Source: Candidatus Sigynarchaeota archaeon (lineage in GTDB: Archaea > Asgardarchaeota > Lokiarchaeia > Sigynarchaeales > Sigynarchaeaceae). Taken from it: 24,193 nt of DNA. This document shows, in pieces, positions 7,360 to 16,318 of this stretch (position 1 is its first letter; the number at the start of each line of letters is the position of its first letter). The DNA lies in contig JAUQYW010000136.1 in NCBI GenBank assembly GCA_030587525.1, positions 1 to 24,193 of the forward strand. Reading direction: 5' to 3'. The notes beneath the pieces are model-generated. The model did not search any database. It had not been told where the DNA came from and saw only the letters and a program-made list of their open reading frames with translations. The translations under genes were made by a program, and so were the position numbers.

Positions 7360-10300
7360 TGCTCCAGCCCTTTTAACGCGTTATCTGTATCACGCGCCCC
7401 CACTTCGTCATTGATTGCCTTGAAGATGGCGGCGGCTTTTTTCAAGGTACTCTCCGCTGATACTATATCCTTCAGCTGTAGTAAAGCCTTTCCCAAGCCA
7501 AGATTGCATTTCGCGATGTATTTTTTGCTTCCAACATTACCAAGGTTTGCAAGTGTATCATTAAACGTTTGCTTTGCTTGGGCCCATTGGTTAAGTTCAA
7601 GTTGCTGGAAACCGATCATACAAGAGAATTGTGCAGCGGCCTGAATGTGGTTGAGCTTTATTTGAATGTCCCGCGCTTTGGAATAAAACTCGATCGCCTT
7701 TTGGTAATCATTTTGTTTCTCGTACAAGTTAGCAGCGTTTATATAAAGGGTAGATAACGACTCTTGATCTTGATCTCCTTGAAAAAAGGGCAAGATCCGC
7801 TTGAAGTGTTCAGCCGCGGCATCGAGATCGCCGTTCGCTATCAAGGCAATGGCATAGTTTCTGTAAAAAATGGCATTTTTATGCACGAGACCATTTTCTT
7901 CCGTGATCTTGAGCGCATCACGATACAACACCAGTGCCTTTGCGTATTCCTTTTGATCAACGAGCATAACGGCATAATCATTATACAGAGCGGAAAGCTT
8001 TTCTGGAAATCCAAGATTCTTCGTAAAATCAATCGCTGCTTCGTATTCTTTGATGGCTTCGCCAACCGATCCTGCATCGCTCAAGGCTGATGCCTTGAGG
8101 GAGAGTATCTGCACTTGCCATTCCTTGGCATCGTGCTTGGCTGCGATATCGAACGCTTTTCCAAGCCACGTGAGGGCACTATCATAATCTTTCGCATCGT
8201 CGAATATAAAGAAGATACTTTGGTAAAGTCTCATAACCGTGTCGATGGGAGTGATTTTGCTTGCAGCAGTAACCGCGAGCTTCAAGCATCCTTCCATCTC
8301 TAGCTTGATTCCCTTGGAAAGCTGTCGGCGCGCTTGCTCGATCCATTGCTTTGCGAGCTCCTCGTTATTGCTCTGGGCGCTAATGTCCATCCACCGTTTG
8401 CCTTTAATGCGCTTGAGAACATAGTTTGATGATTCATCATCTCCCGCTTGTTTATACAGTGCACTAGCGCGCTCTATCTCGTTCTTGGCGTTGGTGTCAG
8501 CACCGATGACATCATAGATGGAACCAATCCTGTAATGGCAATTTGCTTCCGATGGGATGCCTCCCAGTTTCTTGGCGTTGGCCAGGGCTTCGCTTGCCCA
8601 TTCAAAAGAAGGGGCCACTTGGCGGATATTTTGATATCCGACACTGATGTCTATGAGGGCATCAATGAACGCCACGCGATCACCGGACTTTTCCAGCATC
8701 GCCGCGATTCGATGGAGATATGGTATCTTTTTGTCATCTGATTTCTCAATCTCGAATACTTTAATAATGGCATTGCAAGCCTCGACGGCCGCGGTATAAT
8801 TGCCGAGCGACTCGTGCATCGTCGCAGCCTTCTCGAAATGCTTGATCGCAATAGCAGGTTGGCCAAGCTTTTCTACCAGCAGCTTACCTTGGTCGTGTTC
8901 TAATTGAGCAGCAACATCCCTCCAGGAATGCTTCTCGCAGAAATCGATGGCATCCTGGAAAGCGCGTAATGCATCATCAGTTCTCCCGTTCGATGCGAGC
9001 AAGTCCGCGTAAAACTCGGATACGGTTTTTTCAAGGTAGTCTTTCACGCTATGCTCCTTCACCAATACAATGGCTATCTCGTAATTCTCGCCCGCTGCTG
9101 CAACGTTACCGAGATGCTCATAGTTCTCGCCCACGGCGCGATAATCAGCCACGAGCTCCTTCCAATCGTTTTTGCTCTTGACTAAGGGGATCACCCGCTC
9201 CAGCGTTGTTATGGCTTTTTTATGCTTCTCCAGTTTAAACAAGCATTTGGTAATGGAAACGAGAATTCCAATAATTGAATTCGGATTCCCTTGTTTTTCG
9301 GCCAAGGCGAGCGACTTCTCCAAGGTGATCAATGCCTCGTCATATTGGCCTACTTTCACAAGGGCCCTTCCCAGATACGTGACATACCCCATCATGAGAA
9401 TGTCTTGCCTTGGAAGATGTGCTATTGCCTCCCGGTAATGCAAGATCGCCTTCTCGATCTTGTCGATCGATTCGAGATAATTTCCATATTCTGCGTGGTA
9501 TTCCGCCACGTGTTCCTTTAATCCATGCTGTGAAACCAGCTCCAAGACATGCTCGAATTCCGCAATGGTATCTTGCTGATTTCCCTTCTTGCTCAGCACC
9601 TGGGCACGCGCACAAACGGAATACGCAAAGTCTTCGAGGAGGTCATCACGTGATCTTGTAGCTTCTATGCCCTTGTTGATATAAACCATGGCGTCGTCCA
9701 TAAAGCCATAATCGAGTAACTTAAGCCCAGCAGCGATGTAAATTGCATTTAACAAACCTAGGCTCGAGCGATCATTCAATGGCTCGTTGATTTGATTGAA
9801 ATACTCGATCGTAACGTCCTTTTGACCCTTCTGCAAGTAACAAGTGCCGATATCGAGTAGATCCTGGATTACAAAATGGTTGAGCTTGAGATCTCGACTG
9901 GTCGCGAGTGCTTTTTGGAAATATTCGATGGCTTTGTCGGAATCACCCTGCTCCAGGTAAATGTTGGCAAGAATAGAAAGGTTTTCCCTCACGGCGTATG
10001 CCCTGTTTATTTTCTTACTAAGCTTTAGGGATTCCTCAACGATCGGGATGGCATCGGCAAGTTTTTTGTATTTATGCAAAGAGTTGCCGAGACTTTTCAA
10101 GAAGTCCGCTAGTTGGACCTCGTCTCCGGATTTCCGGGCTATCTCGATGGCTTTCTTATAATTTTTCAACGCCTCATCAAAATCATCGGCTTCCAGGAAA
10201 TGTTCCCCTAGGGTATTGTATATCCCTTCCAAAAGGGGAGGGCCATTGATCATTTTCGCAAGATCGAGGGCTTCTTGCAAGTCTCGCAAGGCTTCGGTGG

Positions 10301-12293
10301 GCATATTCATCGAGTCGTAGATTTCCGATCGCGTGCCGAGCATGCTCGCTCTTTCCATCACCTTCTTTCCTTGCTCGGCCCGGGAAAGGCCGCGATTTAT
10401 CACGAGCAATGCCTTTGAATATTCATGCGCGCGGTTCCAGCTTATGGCCATATTGTTGTAATAAACCTCCAGGTCGGCGGTGTCCCCAGACTTCTCGACG
10501 ATATCGAGACCTTCCTGGAAGCATCGACGAGCATCATCCTCCCTCTCTAAAGCTTCGAAGATATGCCCGATCTCACGAAGCTCAGCAGCTAATTTGCTCG
10601 GTATGCCGAGCAAACGAGCAATTTGCACGGCCTCTTCGTGATATTTCAAAGAATTCTTAAGATCATAGAAAAAGGTCATATAAATACCGGCTATGTTCCC
10701 CAATCTTGCTGATTTTCCCGCCAAATTCCCGTTCTTTTCGTCGATTTTCAGCGCCTCGAGGGATTTTTCGAGCGCTTGTGCTCCCTGGTTAAGCTTGGTA
10801 TAGACCACACCAATATTTCCTAGTACACTGCCAGCACCTAGATCATGCTTCGCTTTCTTGAAAAACTCAAGGGCCTTTAAATAGGATTCGAGTGCTTTTT
10901 CGAGCTGATTCCTTCTCCTGTAAATAATGCCGAGTAAGTTATAGGATAATGCAACGTCGTTATCCGAACCTAGCTTGATGGCGAGGTCAATAGCGATCTG
11001 CGAGTTGCTTAATCCACTGTCCAAATGGTCGGTGTTCGCGTCGATCTGCGCAGCTTCCATGCGAAAATTGAGTTCTTCAACGAGATCATTGAGCGTGCTT
11101 GCCAGGCTCAATCCTTTCTCGATATAGAATCTCGATTTTTCGTACTGACTAAACGTGGTAAAGATATAAGCAGCAAATCGGTATTTTCGCAACTCGAGGG
11201 CGTTGGCAAATAGCGGCGCGATCCAGTCCTTGAACGATAGGCGCGGTGCACTCGGTTTATCGAGCACGGCTGGTAACGGGATCCCGGGGTTCAAGATTTC
11301 CCACAAGTGGTGTTCCATCAGCTTTCTCGTGTGCGCCTTGATGCGGTACACGGGGTAGTCGTGGTGGCTCCTGATGTCCCCGAGCAGCAAGTCGGAACGA
11401 GATAACCCGGACGAGGGCATGAAGTCGACACGATGGAACTCCTCGATCACAACGTCGTCACCTTGCACGTGCTCGATCCAGATCAATCGCTTGATGGCGG
11501 GGAGCTCCCGCAGCAGCGGGCCGATGTCGAAATCGTCGCTGCCTGAATACCCCATGACGACAAGGGAGGCGTCGTGCAGCAAGCTCGTTATCAATGGTTT
11601 CTTGAACGGCTCGATGGCGAAGGTCTCGCCGTCCTCCTTGTTCCGCCCGAGCGACGATATCGTCGTGATCAGCGTGTCCGTGGTTTCTTGCGACGTGATC
11701 AAGTTGTCCCGAGAGCCGTGGATCTTCACGACGTGGTAGCGCGGCGTGTCAAGTTTCTGTCCGATTTCTTGCTGGTACGTGGTAAAGTCTTGCCGGGTGA
11801 TGATCGGGATGATCGATGCCTTCTGCGTTTCCGGCACCATCTTGAGCAATGCGTGCTCGATCAAGTAATCGAAATTCGTCGTGATGACGTCGTTGCCCTC
11901 GGTTATCTCGCGAGCCAGGAACACGTGGATCAAGTTCGGATCGACCACCGTGTCGAGATACTTGAGGAATTGCAATTTATAATCGAAAATGGACTTGACC
12001 TTCTCGACCACGAACTCATACCGCAACCCCGGCAAATCCAGGATATCTTTCGTGGCTTCGGGAGGTGCACAATACGCAACGAGGTCCCGCATGATCTGTA
12101 CAGCAGATGGAAGGCTGCTGGGCGCATCCATTGATATCCCCGCCCCTGCCAAATACACGATCCGTCCCATTTCTTTGAACAACGACTTCAAGTCAACATC
12201 CACGCGTGAGAATACGGTCTGATTTTCCATACCCACAGTCGCCTTTACTTGATGATAATATTGTTTTATCTCAACTAGAGAATTTTTATTCAT
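7344..12293 (-). CDS. Giant SIR2-domain protein with a long TPR array
   Basis: This protein has 1649 residues. Residues about 40-300 form a SIR2-like NAD-binding domain: GAGIS (50-54), TTNFD with N140, KIHGS with H192, and GYSGSDD (248-254). N140 and H192 match the Asn/His pair needed by SIR2 NADases. From about residue 375 to the end runs an unbroken alpha-helical array of roughly 30 TPR units of about 40 residues, many ending in A-x-E-x-Y/F-x-K-A-L. Immune effectors such as DSR2 also join an N-terminal SIR2 NADase to a long helical sensor region. NAD cleavage triggered by binding of a partner to the TPR coil is therefore the best inference; deacylation or a housekeeping scaffold is possible. 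The start is ATG 12293 with AGGG upstream; an ATG at residue 22 would keep the whole SIR2 domain. It is transcribed in the same direction as the transporter gene 144 bases upstream. Confidence 0.92.
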   Translation of the reverse strand: MNKNSLVEIKQYYHQVKATVGMENQTVFSRVDVDLKSLFKEMGRIVYLAGAGISMDAPSSLPSAVQIMRDLVAYCAPPEATKDILDLPGLRYEFVVEKVKSIFDYKLQFLKYLDTVVDPNLIHVFLAREITEGNDVITTNFDYLIEHALLKMVPETQKASIIPIITRQDFTTYQQEIGQKLDTPRYHVVKIHGSRDNLITSQETTDTLITTISSLGRNKEDGETFAIEPFKKPLITSLLHDASLVVMGYSGSDDFDIGPLLRELPAIKRLIWIEHVQGDDVVIEEFHRVDFMPSSGLSRSDLLLGDIRSHHDYPVYRIKAHTRKLMEHHLWEILNPGIPLPAVLDKPSAPRLSFKDWIAPLFANALELRKYRFAAYIFTTFSQYEKSRFYIEKGLSLASTLNDLVEELNFRMEAAQIDANTDHLDSGLSNSQIAIDLAIKLGSDNDVALSYNLLGIIYRRRNQLEKALESYLKALEFFKKAKHDLGAGSVLGNIGVVYTKLNQGAQALEKSLEALKIDEKNGNLAGKSARLGNIAGIYMTFFYDLKNSLKYHEEAVQIARLLGIPSKLAAELREIGHIFEALEREDDARRCFQEGLDIVEKSGDTADLEVYYNNMAISWNRAHEYSKALLVINRGLSRAEQGKKVMERASMLGTRSEIYDSMNMPTEALRDLQEALDLAKMINGPPLLEGIYNTLGEHFLEADDFDEALKNYKKAIEIARKSGDEVQLADFLKSLGNSLHKYKKLADAIPIVEESLKLSKKINRAYAVRENLSILANIYLEQGDSDKAIEYFQKALATSRDLKLNHFVIQDLLDIGTCYLQKGQKDVTIEYFNQINEPLNDRSSLGLLNAIYIAAGLKLLDYGFMDDAMVYINKGIEATRSRDDLLEDFAYSVCARAQVLSKKGNQQDTIAEFEHVLELVSQHGLKEHVAEYHAEYGNYLESIDKIEKAILHYREAIAHLPRQDILMMGYVTYLGRALVKVGQYDEALITLEKSLALAEKQGNPNSIIGILVSITKCLFKLEKHKKAITTLERVIPLVKSKNDWKELVADYRAVGENYEHLGNVAAAGENYEIAIVLVKEHSVKDYLEKTVSEFYADLLASNGRTDDALRAFQDAIDFCEKHSWRDVAAQLEHDQGKLLVEKLGQPAIAIKHFEKAATMHESLGNYTAAVEACNAIIKVFEIEKSDDKKIPYLHRIAAMLEKSGDRVAFIDALIDISVGYQNIRQVAPSFEWASEALANAKKLGGIPSEANCHYRIGSIYDVIGADTNAKNEIERASALYKQAGDDESSNYVLKRIKGKRWMDISAQSNNEELAKQWIEQARRQLSKGIKLEMEGCLKLAVTAASKITPIDTVMRLYQSIFFIFDDAKDYDSALTWLGKAFDIAAKHDAKEWQVQILSLKASALSDAGSVGEAIKEYEAAIDFTKNLGFPEKLSALYNDYAVMLVDQKEYAKALVLYRDALKITEENGLVHKNAIFYRNYAIALIANGDLDAAAEHFKRILPFFQGDQDQESLSTLYINAANLYEKQNDYQKAIEFYSKARDIQIKLNHIQAAAQFSCMIGFQQLELNQWAQAKQTFNDTLANLGNVGSKKYIAKCNLGLGKALLQLKDIVSAESTLKKAAAIFKAINDEVGARDTDNALKGLEQMRSA

Positions 12294-12422
12294 TTGCTTG
12301 CCCTACCTTCAAGCCGCCCTTTCATCACGAGGTGTGTCCCGGGAATACATGCTGCAAGCGAGATGGTGAAGCATCACGTTCCAAATCGTGCATTAAAAAA
12401 AGTGGAAGAGATTGCTCGCGGT

Positions 12423-12437
12423 GCAAGGAATCCTTGC
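12423..12437 (-). repeat. Palindrome directly after the transporter stop codon
   Basis: GCAAGGA and TCCTTGC flank a single base and abut the TGA stop (12438-12440). As RNA it can form a five-pair stem with a five-base loop. It may mark the transporter's 3' end or be an operator ahead of the SIR2-TPR gene. No long T-run follows immediately, although a run of seven T on the minus strand occurs about 30 bases further on. Confidence 0.3.
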
Positions 12438-13790
12438 TCATCGCTTGCTTTCCCAGGCAAAGTCCAGCGTGACAAACTTTTTAGTGAAGATCCACGAAAT
12501 TAATAGAATTATCGAGACTATTGGTCCCCACAAGATATATCCGAAGGAATACGTCATAGGTGCGAGTGGAGGCAACGCGAGAACTAGCGAGAGCAAGAGA
12601 GCGGCAACTGCCTGGAAAATGTTCAAGATGATGCTGGAGAAGCCTATATAGGTGCCCGCTCGCAATTCACCAGTCCCCTTATCGTCATCCTCGGCAACAT
12701 CAGCATAGATGATATACGGGAACAAGTACCATCCCCCTAGTATCGCCCCGATGCCGAGTATGAAAATGATTCCGATCACGAGATAGGATGACATCGGGAT
12801 CATGCCTAGAAACGTGACAGGCATGAAGATAGCACCCGCGAGAAAGACCCTTAAAAGCATTGTTTTCTTTCCTTTTCTCTCAATAAATACCCGCCAGACT
12901 TGCAAGAATATGAAGATTCCAAGTAACAAACAAACTGAAACGACTAGATATTCCATTGTTGTGAGGTCCAACACTAGCTTGGTGTACGTGAGCATGAGAG
13001 TCGTCATGATTGACCAACCGAAACCAGAAATTCCTTGCATGAGCGTGATAAGCAAGTAATTTTTATTCTTGACCGCGATCTTCAAACTCTGGATCGTGTC
13101 ATTCCTTATCTCGCGCTTGGGTTCGATGGGGAGGAAAAATGCGGTTAAATAATAGAAAGCGACCAATATGATAGCGAAGATGACCGTTACCCACAATAAC
13201 ACAGCCGGAATATTGTTGACATCTGCAGCGATTTCGGTTGCAGCTTGGGTGAAGATGAGCATCGAGAGAAGCGCCATCAAGCCGTTCCCGATATAGTTGA
13301 AGACATTTTGAATCTGGGATACTCTTGGCCGGTCCTTTGTTACAAAAAGCTCGGCCATCCAAGACTGGTAGGGAGTCGTGAATCCGTAGCTTGCTCTGAA
13401 TATCACATCCCAGATCAACATCCAGGCAAATAAGGAGGCTTTATCGTTCAAGTCCGGGAGCACGAGGCGTGGTAGGATCAAAAACACAAACGATATGGCC
13501 AGTAACGGTGCGAAAATGAGAATGAAGGGCTTCCGGTGGCCAAGACTTGTTTGTACGTGATCACTTAACCAGCCCATCAGGAACTGCGATGCCGCGACGC
13601 TCAAGTATCCCGCAGCTATGGAGAACAATGTTAAACCAGCATCCAGGCCGTACCCCAATACATATAGCGTGAAAATTGCAAAGGACTCGATGCCAAGCAA
13701 AACCGACGTTGAGAAACGGGGTAACCCAAATAAAACTGCCTTTCCCTGGGGAAAAGCTGTATCCTTAGAAATTTCATTCGGTGTTGTCAT
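12438..13790 (-). CDS. MFS transporter, GPH (MelB-like) sugar:cation symporter type
   Basis: This is a 450-residue inner-membrane protein with about 12 membrane helices. The loop between helices 2 and 3 carries the signature GWLSDHVQTSLGHRKPFI (73-90), close to the G-x-x-D-R-x-x-x-x-x-G-R-R-R-P-x form of the glycoside-pentoside-hexuronide family and of MFS_2 proteins. A second charged cytoplasmic loop, ERKGKK, sits between helices in the C-terminal half. Members import sugars or sugar acids with Na+ or H+. The nearby dehydratases suggest a sugar or hydroxy acid, but the cargo cannot be read from sequence. The start is ATG 13790. The TATA-like GTTTATATC at 13822-13830 gives a leader of about ten bases. 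A second TATATAAAT at about 13799-13807 seems too close to the start to serve it. Confidence 0.87.
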   Translation of the reverse strand: MTTPNEISKDTAFPQGKAVLFGLPRFSTSVLLGIESFAIFTLYVLGYGLDAGLTLFSIAAGYLSVAASQFLMGWLSDHVQTSLGHRKPFILIFAPLLAISFVFLILPRLVLPDLNDKASLFAWMLIWDVIFRASYGFTTPYQSWMAELFVTKDRPRVSQIQNVFNYIGNGLMALLSMLIFTQAATEIAADVNNIPAVLLWVTVIFAIILVAFYYLTAFFLPIEPKREIRNDTIQSLKIAVKNKNYLLITLMQGISGFGWSIMTTLMLTYTKLVLDLTTMEYLVVSVCLLLGIFIFLQVWRVFIERKGKKTMLLRVFLAGAIFMPVTFLGMIPMSSYLVIGIIFILGIGAILGGWYLFPYIIYADVAEDDDKGTGELRAGTYIGFSSIILNIFQAVAALLLSLVLALPPLAPMTYSFGYILWGPIVSIILLISWIFTKKFVTLDFAWESKR

Positions 13791-13821
13791 AAGTATCGAT
13801 TTATATATTGGCTCAAATAGT

Positions 13822-13830
13822 GATATAAAC
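13822..13830 (-). promoter_or_regulatory. Putative TATA box for the transporter
   Basis: The minus strand reads GTTTATATC about 35 bases upstream of ATG 13790. The divergent HEAT-like gene starts at 13883, so both promoters share this 92-base gap. Confidence 0.4.
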
Positions 13831-13882
13831 GTTAGTCCTTTGCGGTTTAATTCAACATGAGATCGTTCTTGGGGTCGATTCG

Positions 13883-14452
13883 ATGGAGCAATTGAACCAA
13901 ATGCTCGCGGATCTCGCGCGCGTGCAAGATTTGGCAGCAGAAGGCGATGCAGAACATCTCATCGAGTTTTTATCTGGCTCATCCCTCCTGATTCGTCACG
14001 CGGCTCACGTCGAGCTGATGGCCATGAGCGGCGGAGCAGGTATACTTACACGCTTCGATGCCTTTGCAGACCCAGCTTCTCAAAAGTCGGCAGTCCAGGC
14101 GTGGCGAGAGATGGTCAAGAAAGGACAAGTGAATGGGCCCGGGCGTGTTCGCGTCTACCAGCAAGGCAAGCTCGTGAAAACACCACCAGTCAAGAAAAGT
14201 GCTCAAGAGCTCGCTCGCTATGCGATCAACATTCTCAGCATGCTGCTCTCCGAGTCAGGGCGCGTCGAAGCCATCGAGGCCATAATTCCGTTCCTCGACA
14301 TGGATGCGGCTGTTGCCCAGCATACCCTTATGTGCTTGAAGGCCATTCTCGGTGTTCGCGATATCAAGACCGCGGCGGAGTTCCGGTCTTATTGGCAAAG
14401 AAACAAGCCTAAAGGAAACAAGCTCGAGAACTGGAAAAAGAATGCATATTGA
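13883..14452 (+). CDS. HEAT-repeat-like helical protein, unknown function
   Basis: This is a 189-residue soluble protein made mainly of helices. Residues 17-60 (EGDAEHLIEFLSGSSLLIRH, then AAHVELMAMSG) and 105-165 (SAQELARYAINILSMLL, then VEAIEAIIPFLDMDAAVAQH) look like HEAT or ARM helical pairs. They are separated by a basic linker, VYQQGKLVKTPPVKK. The C-terminal FRSYWQRNKPK resembles the tail often seen after HEAT repeats. No catalytic motif is visible, so a protein-binding role is likely. The start is ATG 13883 behind GGGGT nine bases upstream. It is divergent from the transporter and ends 18 bases from the convergent IlvD-type gene. Confidence 0.75.
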   Translation: MEQLNQMLADLARVQDLAAEGDAEHLIEFLSGSSLLIRHAAHVELMAMSGGAGILTRFDAFADPASQKSAVQAWREMVKKGQVNGPGRVRVYQQGKLVKTPPVKKSAQELARYAINILSMLLSESGRVEAIEAIIPFLDMDAAVAQHTLMCLKAILGVRDIKTAAEFRSYWQRNKPKGNKLENWKKNAY

Positions 14453-14470
14453 GAAGGGCTTGAATGCAGA

Positions 14471-16159
14471 TCACGCGTTCGGGTCCAGGATGCAGCCCTT
14501 GTCTGCGGGAGCGACCAGGGCTCGATATTTAGCGAGGACGCGGCTCTTCAAAACACGATTGGCATCGGGAACTTGCCACTTCGAAAGACGTTGCTGGATC
14601 TCTGCATCCGAAACGAGCAACTCGAGTTTCTTTTTCGGCACGTTGATCCGGATCATGTCGCCGTTCTGCACAACGGCGATGGGTCCCCCGGCGTAGGCTT
14701 CGGGAGTCACGTGGCCGATGCAAGGGCCTTGCGTGGCGCCCGAGAAGCGGCCATCTGTGATCATGGCCACCTTGGGAAGATCCTTCATGACCATGAGCGC
14801 AGTCGTGAACGCAAGCAATTCCGGCATCCCGGGAGCGCCTTTTGGGCCCTCGTAGCGGATCACGACCACCGAACCGTTCTTGATTTGGTTCGTTGCCAGC
14901 GCGTTGATCGCCGCGGCTTCGGATTCGAACACGGTTGCCGGGGCTTCGAACGTGAGCATCGACTTGTCTATGACCGCAGACTGCTTGATCACGGCCCCAT
15001 TCGGTGCGAGGTTTCCTTTGATGATGACAGTCCCGCCTTCGGGATAGAGCGGCTTGTCCATCGGTGTGATGATACGGTCATCGAGCACGGCTGCCCGCTT
15101 GATGAGCCTGCCGATGGTTTTACCCGATACCGTTATGCAATCGAGGTGGAGGTGCTTGGATAACTGGTTCATGACCGCGGGTATACCGCCTGCACGATAG
15201 AGATCGACGATCGAATAACGTCCTGACGGGGCGACATTCACGATCGTGGGAATCTTCTTACTAAACTCGTTAAACCATTCGAGATCAAACGCGATCCCCA
15301 TTTCATGCGCGATGGCCGGCAAGTGAAGCGCCGAGTTCGTGGAACCCCCGATGGCGACGTCGACCGCAAGTGCATTTTCAAGCGAGTCCTTGGTCATGAT
15401 TTTCGACGGCCGCAAGTCCTCCTTGAGCATTTCGACGACGCGGCGACCAGATTCCTTGGCAAGGCGATACTTCATCATTGACATGGCTGGTATCGTTGCA
15501 GCGTTAGGCAGAGTCATACCGAACGCTTCCATGAGGCACTGGGTCGTGTTGGCCGTGCCCATGAGCGAGCATGCCCCGTACGTGGCGCACTTGATGCATT
15601 GCTGTTTCAACTCGACGTTCTCGTAAAACCGTGTCTCGATGCCTTGATAGTTTTTTTCAGGGCCAAACTGGATTTCGTACATGCCAGGCCCGCCAGGAAC
15701 GCAGATCGTTGGGATATCGAGGCGCACGGCGGCCATCAACACGCCAGGATTGATTTTATCGCAAGAGGACAGCGTCACGAGCGCATCGAACTTGTGCGCT
15801 TCGACCATGGCCTCAATGCTGTCCGCGATGATATCACGCTGGGGAAGGATGAAGCGCATGCCGTCATGGCCATTGGCATAGCCATCGCACGGCGCGATCG
15901 TGTTGAATAGCATAGGAATCCCGCCGGATTCGATGATCCCGTACTTCACCGCATCGGCAAGCCAGTTTAGATGGGCATGGCCGGGGTTGATTTCATTCCA
16001 AGTTGAAGCGATGCCGACCAGCGGTTTTTTCATGATTTCTTTCTCGTCAAAACCGAGGCCGTTCAAGATGCCGTGGGTCACGTAATAAAACAATGTCTGT
16101 TTGACCGTGTCAAATATCTGATTACTGCGTTTTTTCATATCAACGGGTTTTTCGCTCAC
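14471..16159 (-). CDS. ilvD: IlvD/Edd-family dehydratase (dihydroxy-acid or sugar-acid dehydratase)
   Basis: This Fe-S/Mg2+ dehydratase converts a 2,3-dihydroxy acid into a 2-keto acid. Positions below count from GTG 16168. Motifs are NPGHAHL (61-67), APCDGYANGHDGMRFILPQR (92-111), SSCDKINPG (C136, K138) and CATYGACSLMGTAN (C194, C200). The C-terminal GRFSGATQGPCIGH is followed by the family's Y-A-G-G-P motif. P-G-H instead of P-C-N resembles the E. coli IlvD [4Fe-4S] branch. The length of 562-565 is normal. I choose GTG 16159 because AGGTGA lies five bases upstream; GTG 16168 overlaps that site, and ATG 16138 has none. No other branched-chain biosynthesis gene is nearby, and the context is UxaA-type and LarA-type enzymes, so a sugar-acid substrate is as likely as dihydroxyisovalerate. 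The symbol marks the family only. Confidence 0.9.
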   Translation of the reverse strand: MSEKPVDMKKRSNQIFDTVKQTLFYYVTHGILNGLGFDEKEIMKKPLVGIASTWNEINPGHAHLNWLADAVKYGIIESGGIPMLFNTIAPCDGYANGHDGMRFILPQRDIIADSIEAMVEAHKFDALVTLSSCDKINPGVLMAAVRLDIPTICVPGGPGMYEIQFGPEKNYQGIETRFYENVELKQQCIKCATYGACSLMGTANTTQCLMEAFGMTLPNAATIPAMSMMKYRLAKESGRRVVEMLKEDLRPSKIMTKDSLENALAVDVAIGGSTNSALHLPAIAHEMGIAFDLEWFNEFSKKIPTIVNVAPSGRYSIVDLYRAGGIPAVMNQLSKHLHLDCITVSGKTIGRLIKRAAVLDDRIITPMDKPLYPEGGTVIIKGNLAPNGAVIKQSAVIDKSMLTFEAPATVFESEAAAINALATNQIKNGSVVVIRYEGPKGAPGMPELLAFTTALMVMKDLPKVAMITDGRFSGATQGPCIGHVTPEAYAGGPIAVVQNGDMIRINVPKKKLELLVSDAEIQQRLSKWQVPDANRVLKSRVLAKYRALVAPADKGCILDPNA

Positions 16160-16223
16160 GAGTGTCACCTAAAAACGAATTTGTATCAGAGATGCTGAGC
16201 CGGAACTGATCTTGGCCGCGAGA

Positions 16224-16241
16224 TTAAAAAATGTTTTAAAA
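16224..16241 (-). promoter_or_regulatory. AT-rich promoter candidate for the IlvD-type gene
   Basis: TTTTAAAA at 16234-16241 and TTTTTAAT at 16224-16231 on the minus strand are the only TATA-like sequences upstream of GTG 16159. They imply a leader of about 40-50 bases. The gap 16169-16318 is shared with a divergent gene. Confidence 0.3.
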
Positions 16242-16281
16242 TCGATCGAGCTGCAATCCTTGTAAATACATCCCCATCTGC

Positions 16282-16289
16282 TTTATTTG
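16282..16289 (+). promoter_or_regulatory. Putative TATA box for the membrane longin-like gene
   Basis: TTTATTTG lies 30-37 bases upstream of ATG 16319 and predicts an almost leaderless transcript. That fits the absence of a ribosome site before this start. Confidence 0.35.
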
Positions 16290-16318
16290 ACCGTTTCACC
16301 ATTTCTAATTCAAGCATC

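Noticed and set aside
12294..12503. Plus-strand 69-codon frame between transporter and SIR2-TPR genes
   Set aside because: It runs antisense into the 3' end of the transporter gene, has no ribosome site and resembles no known protein.
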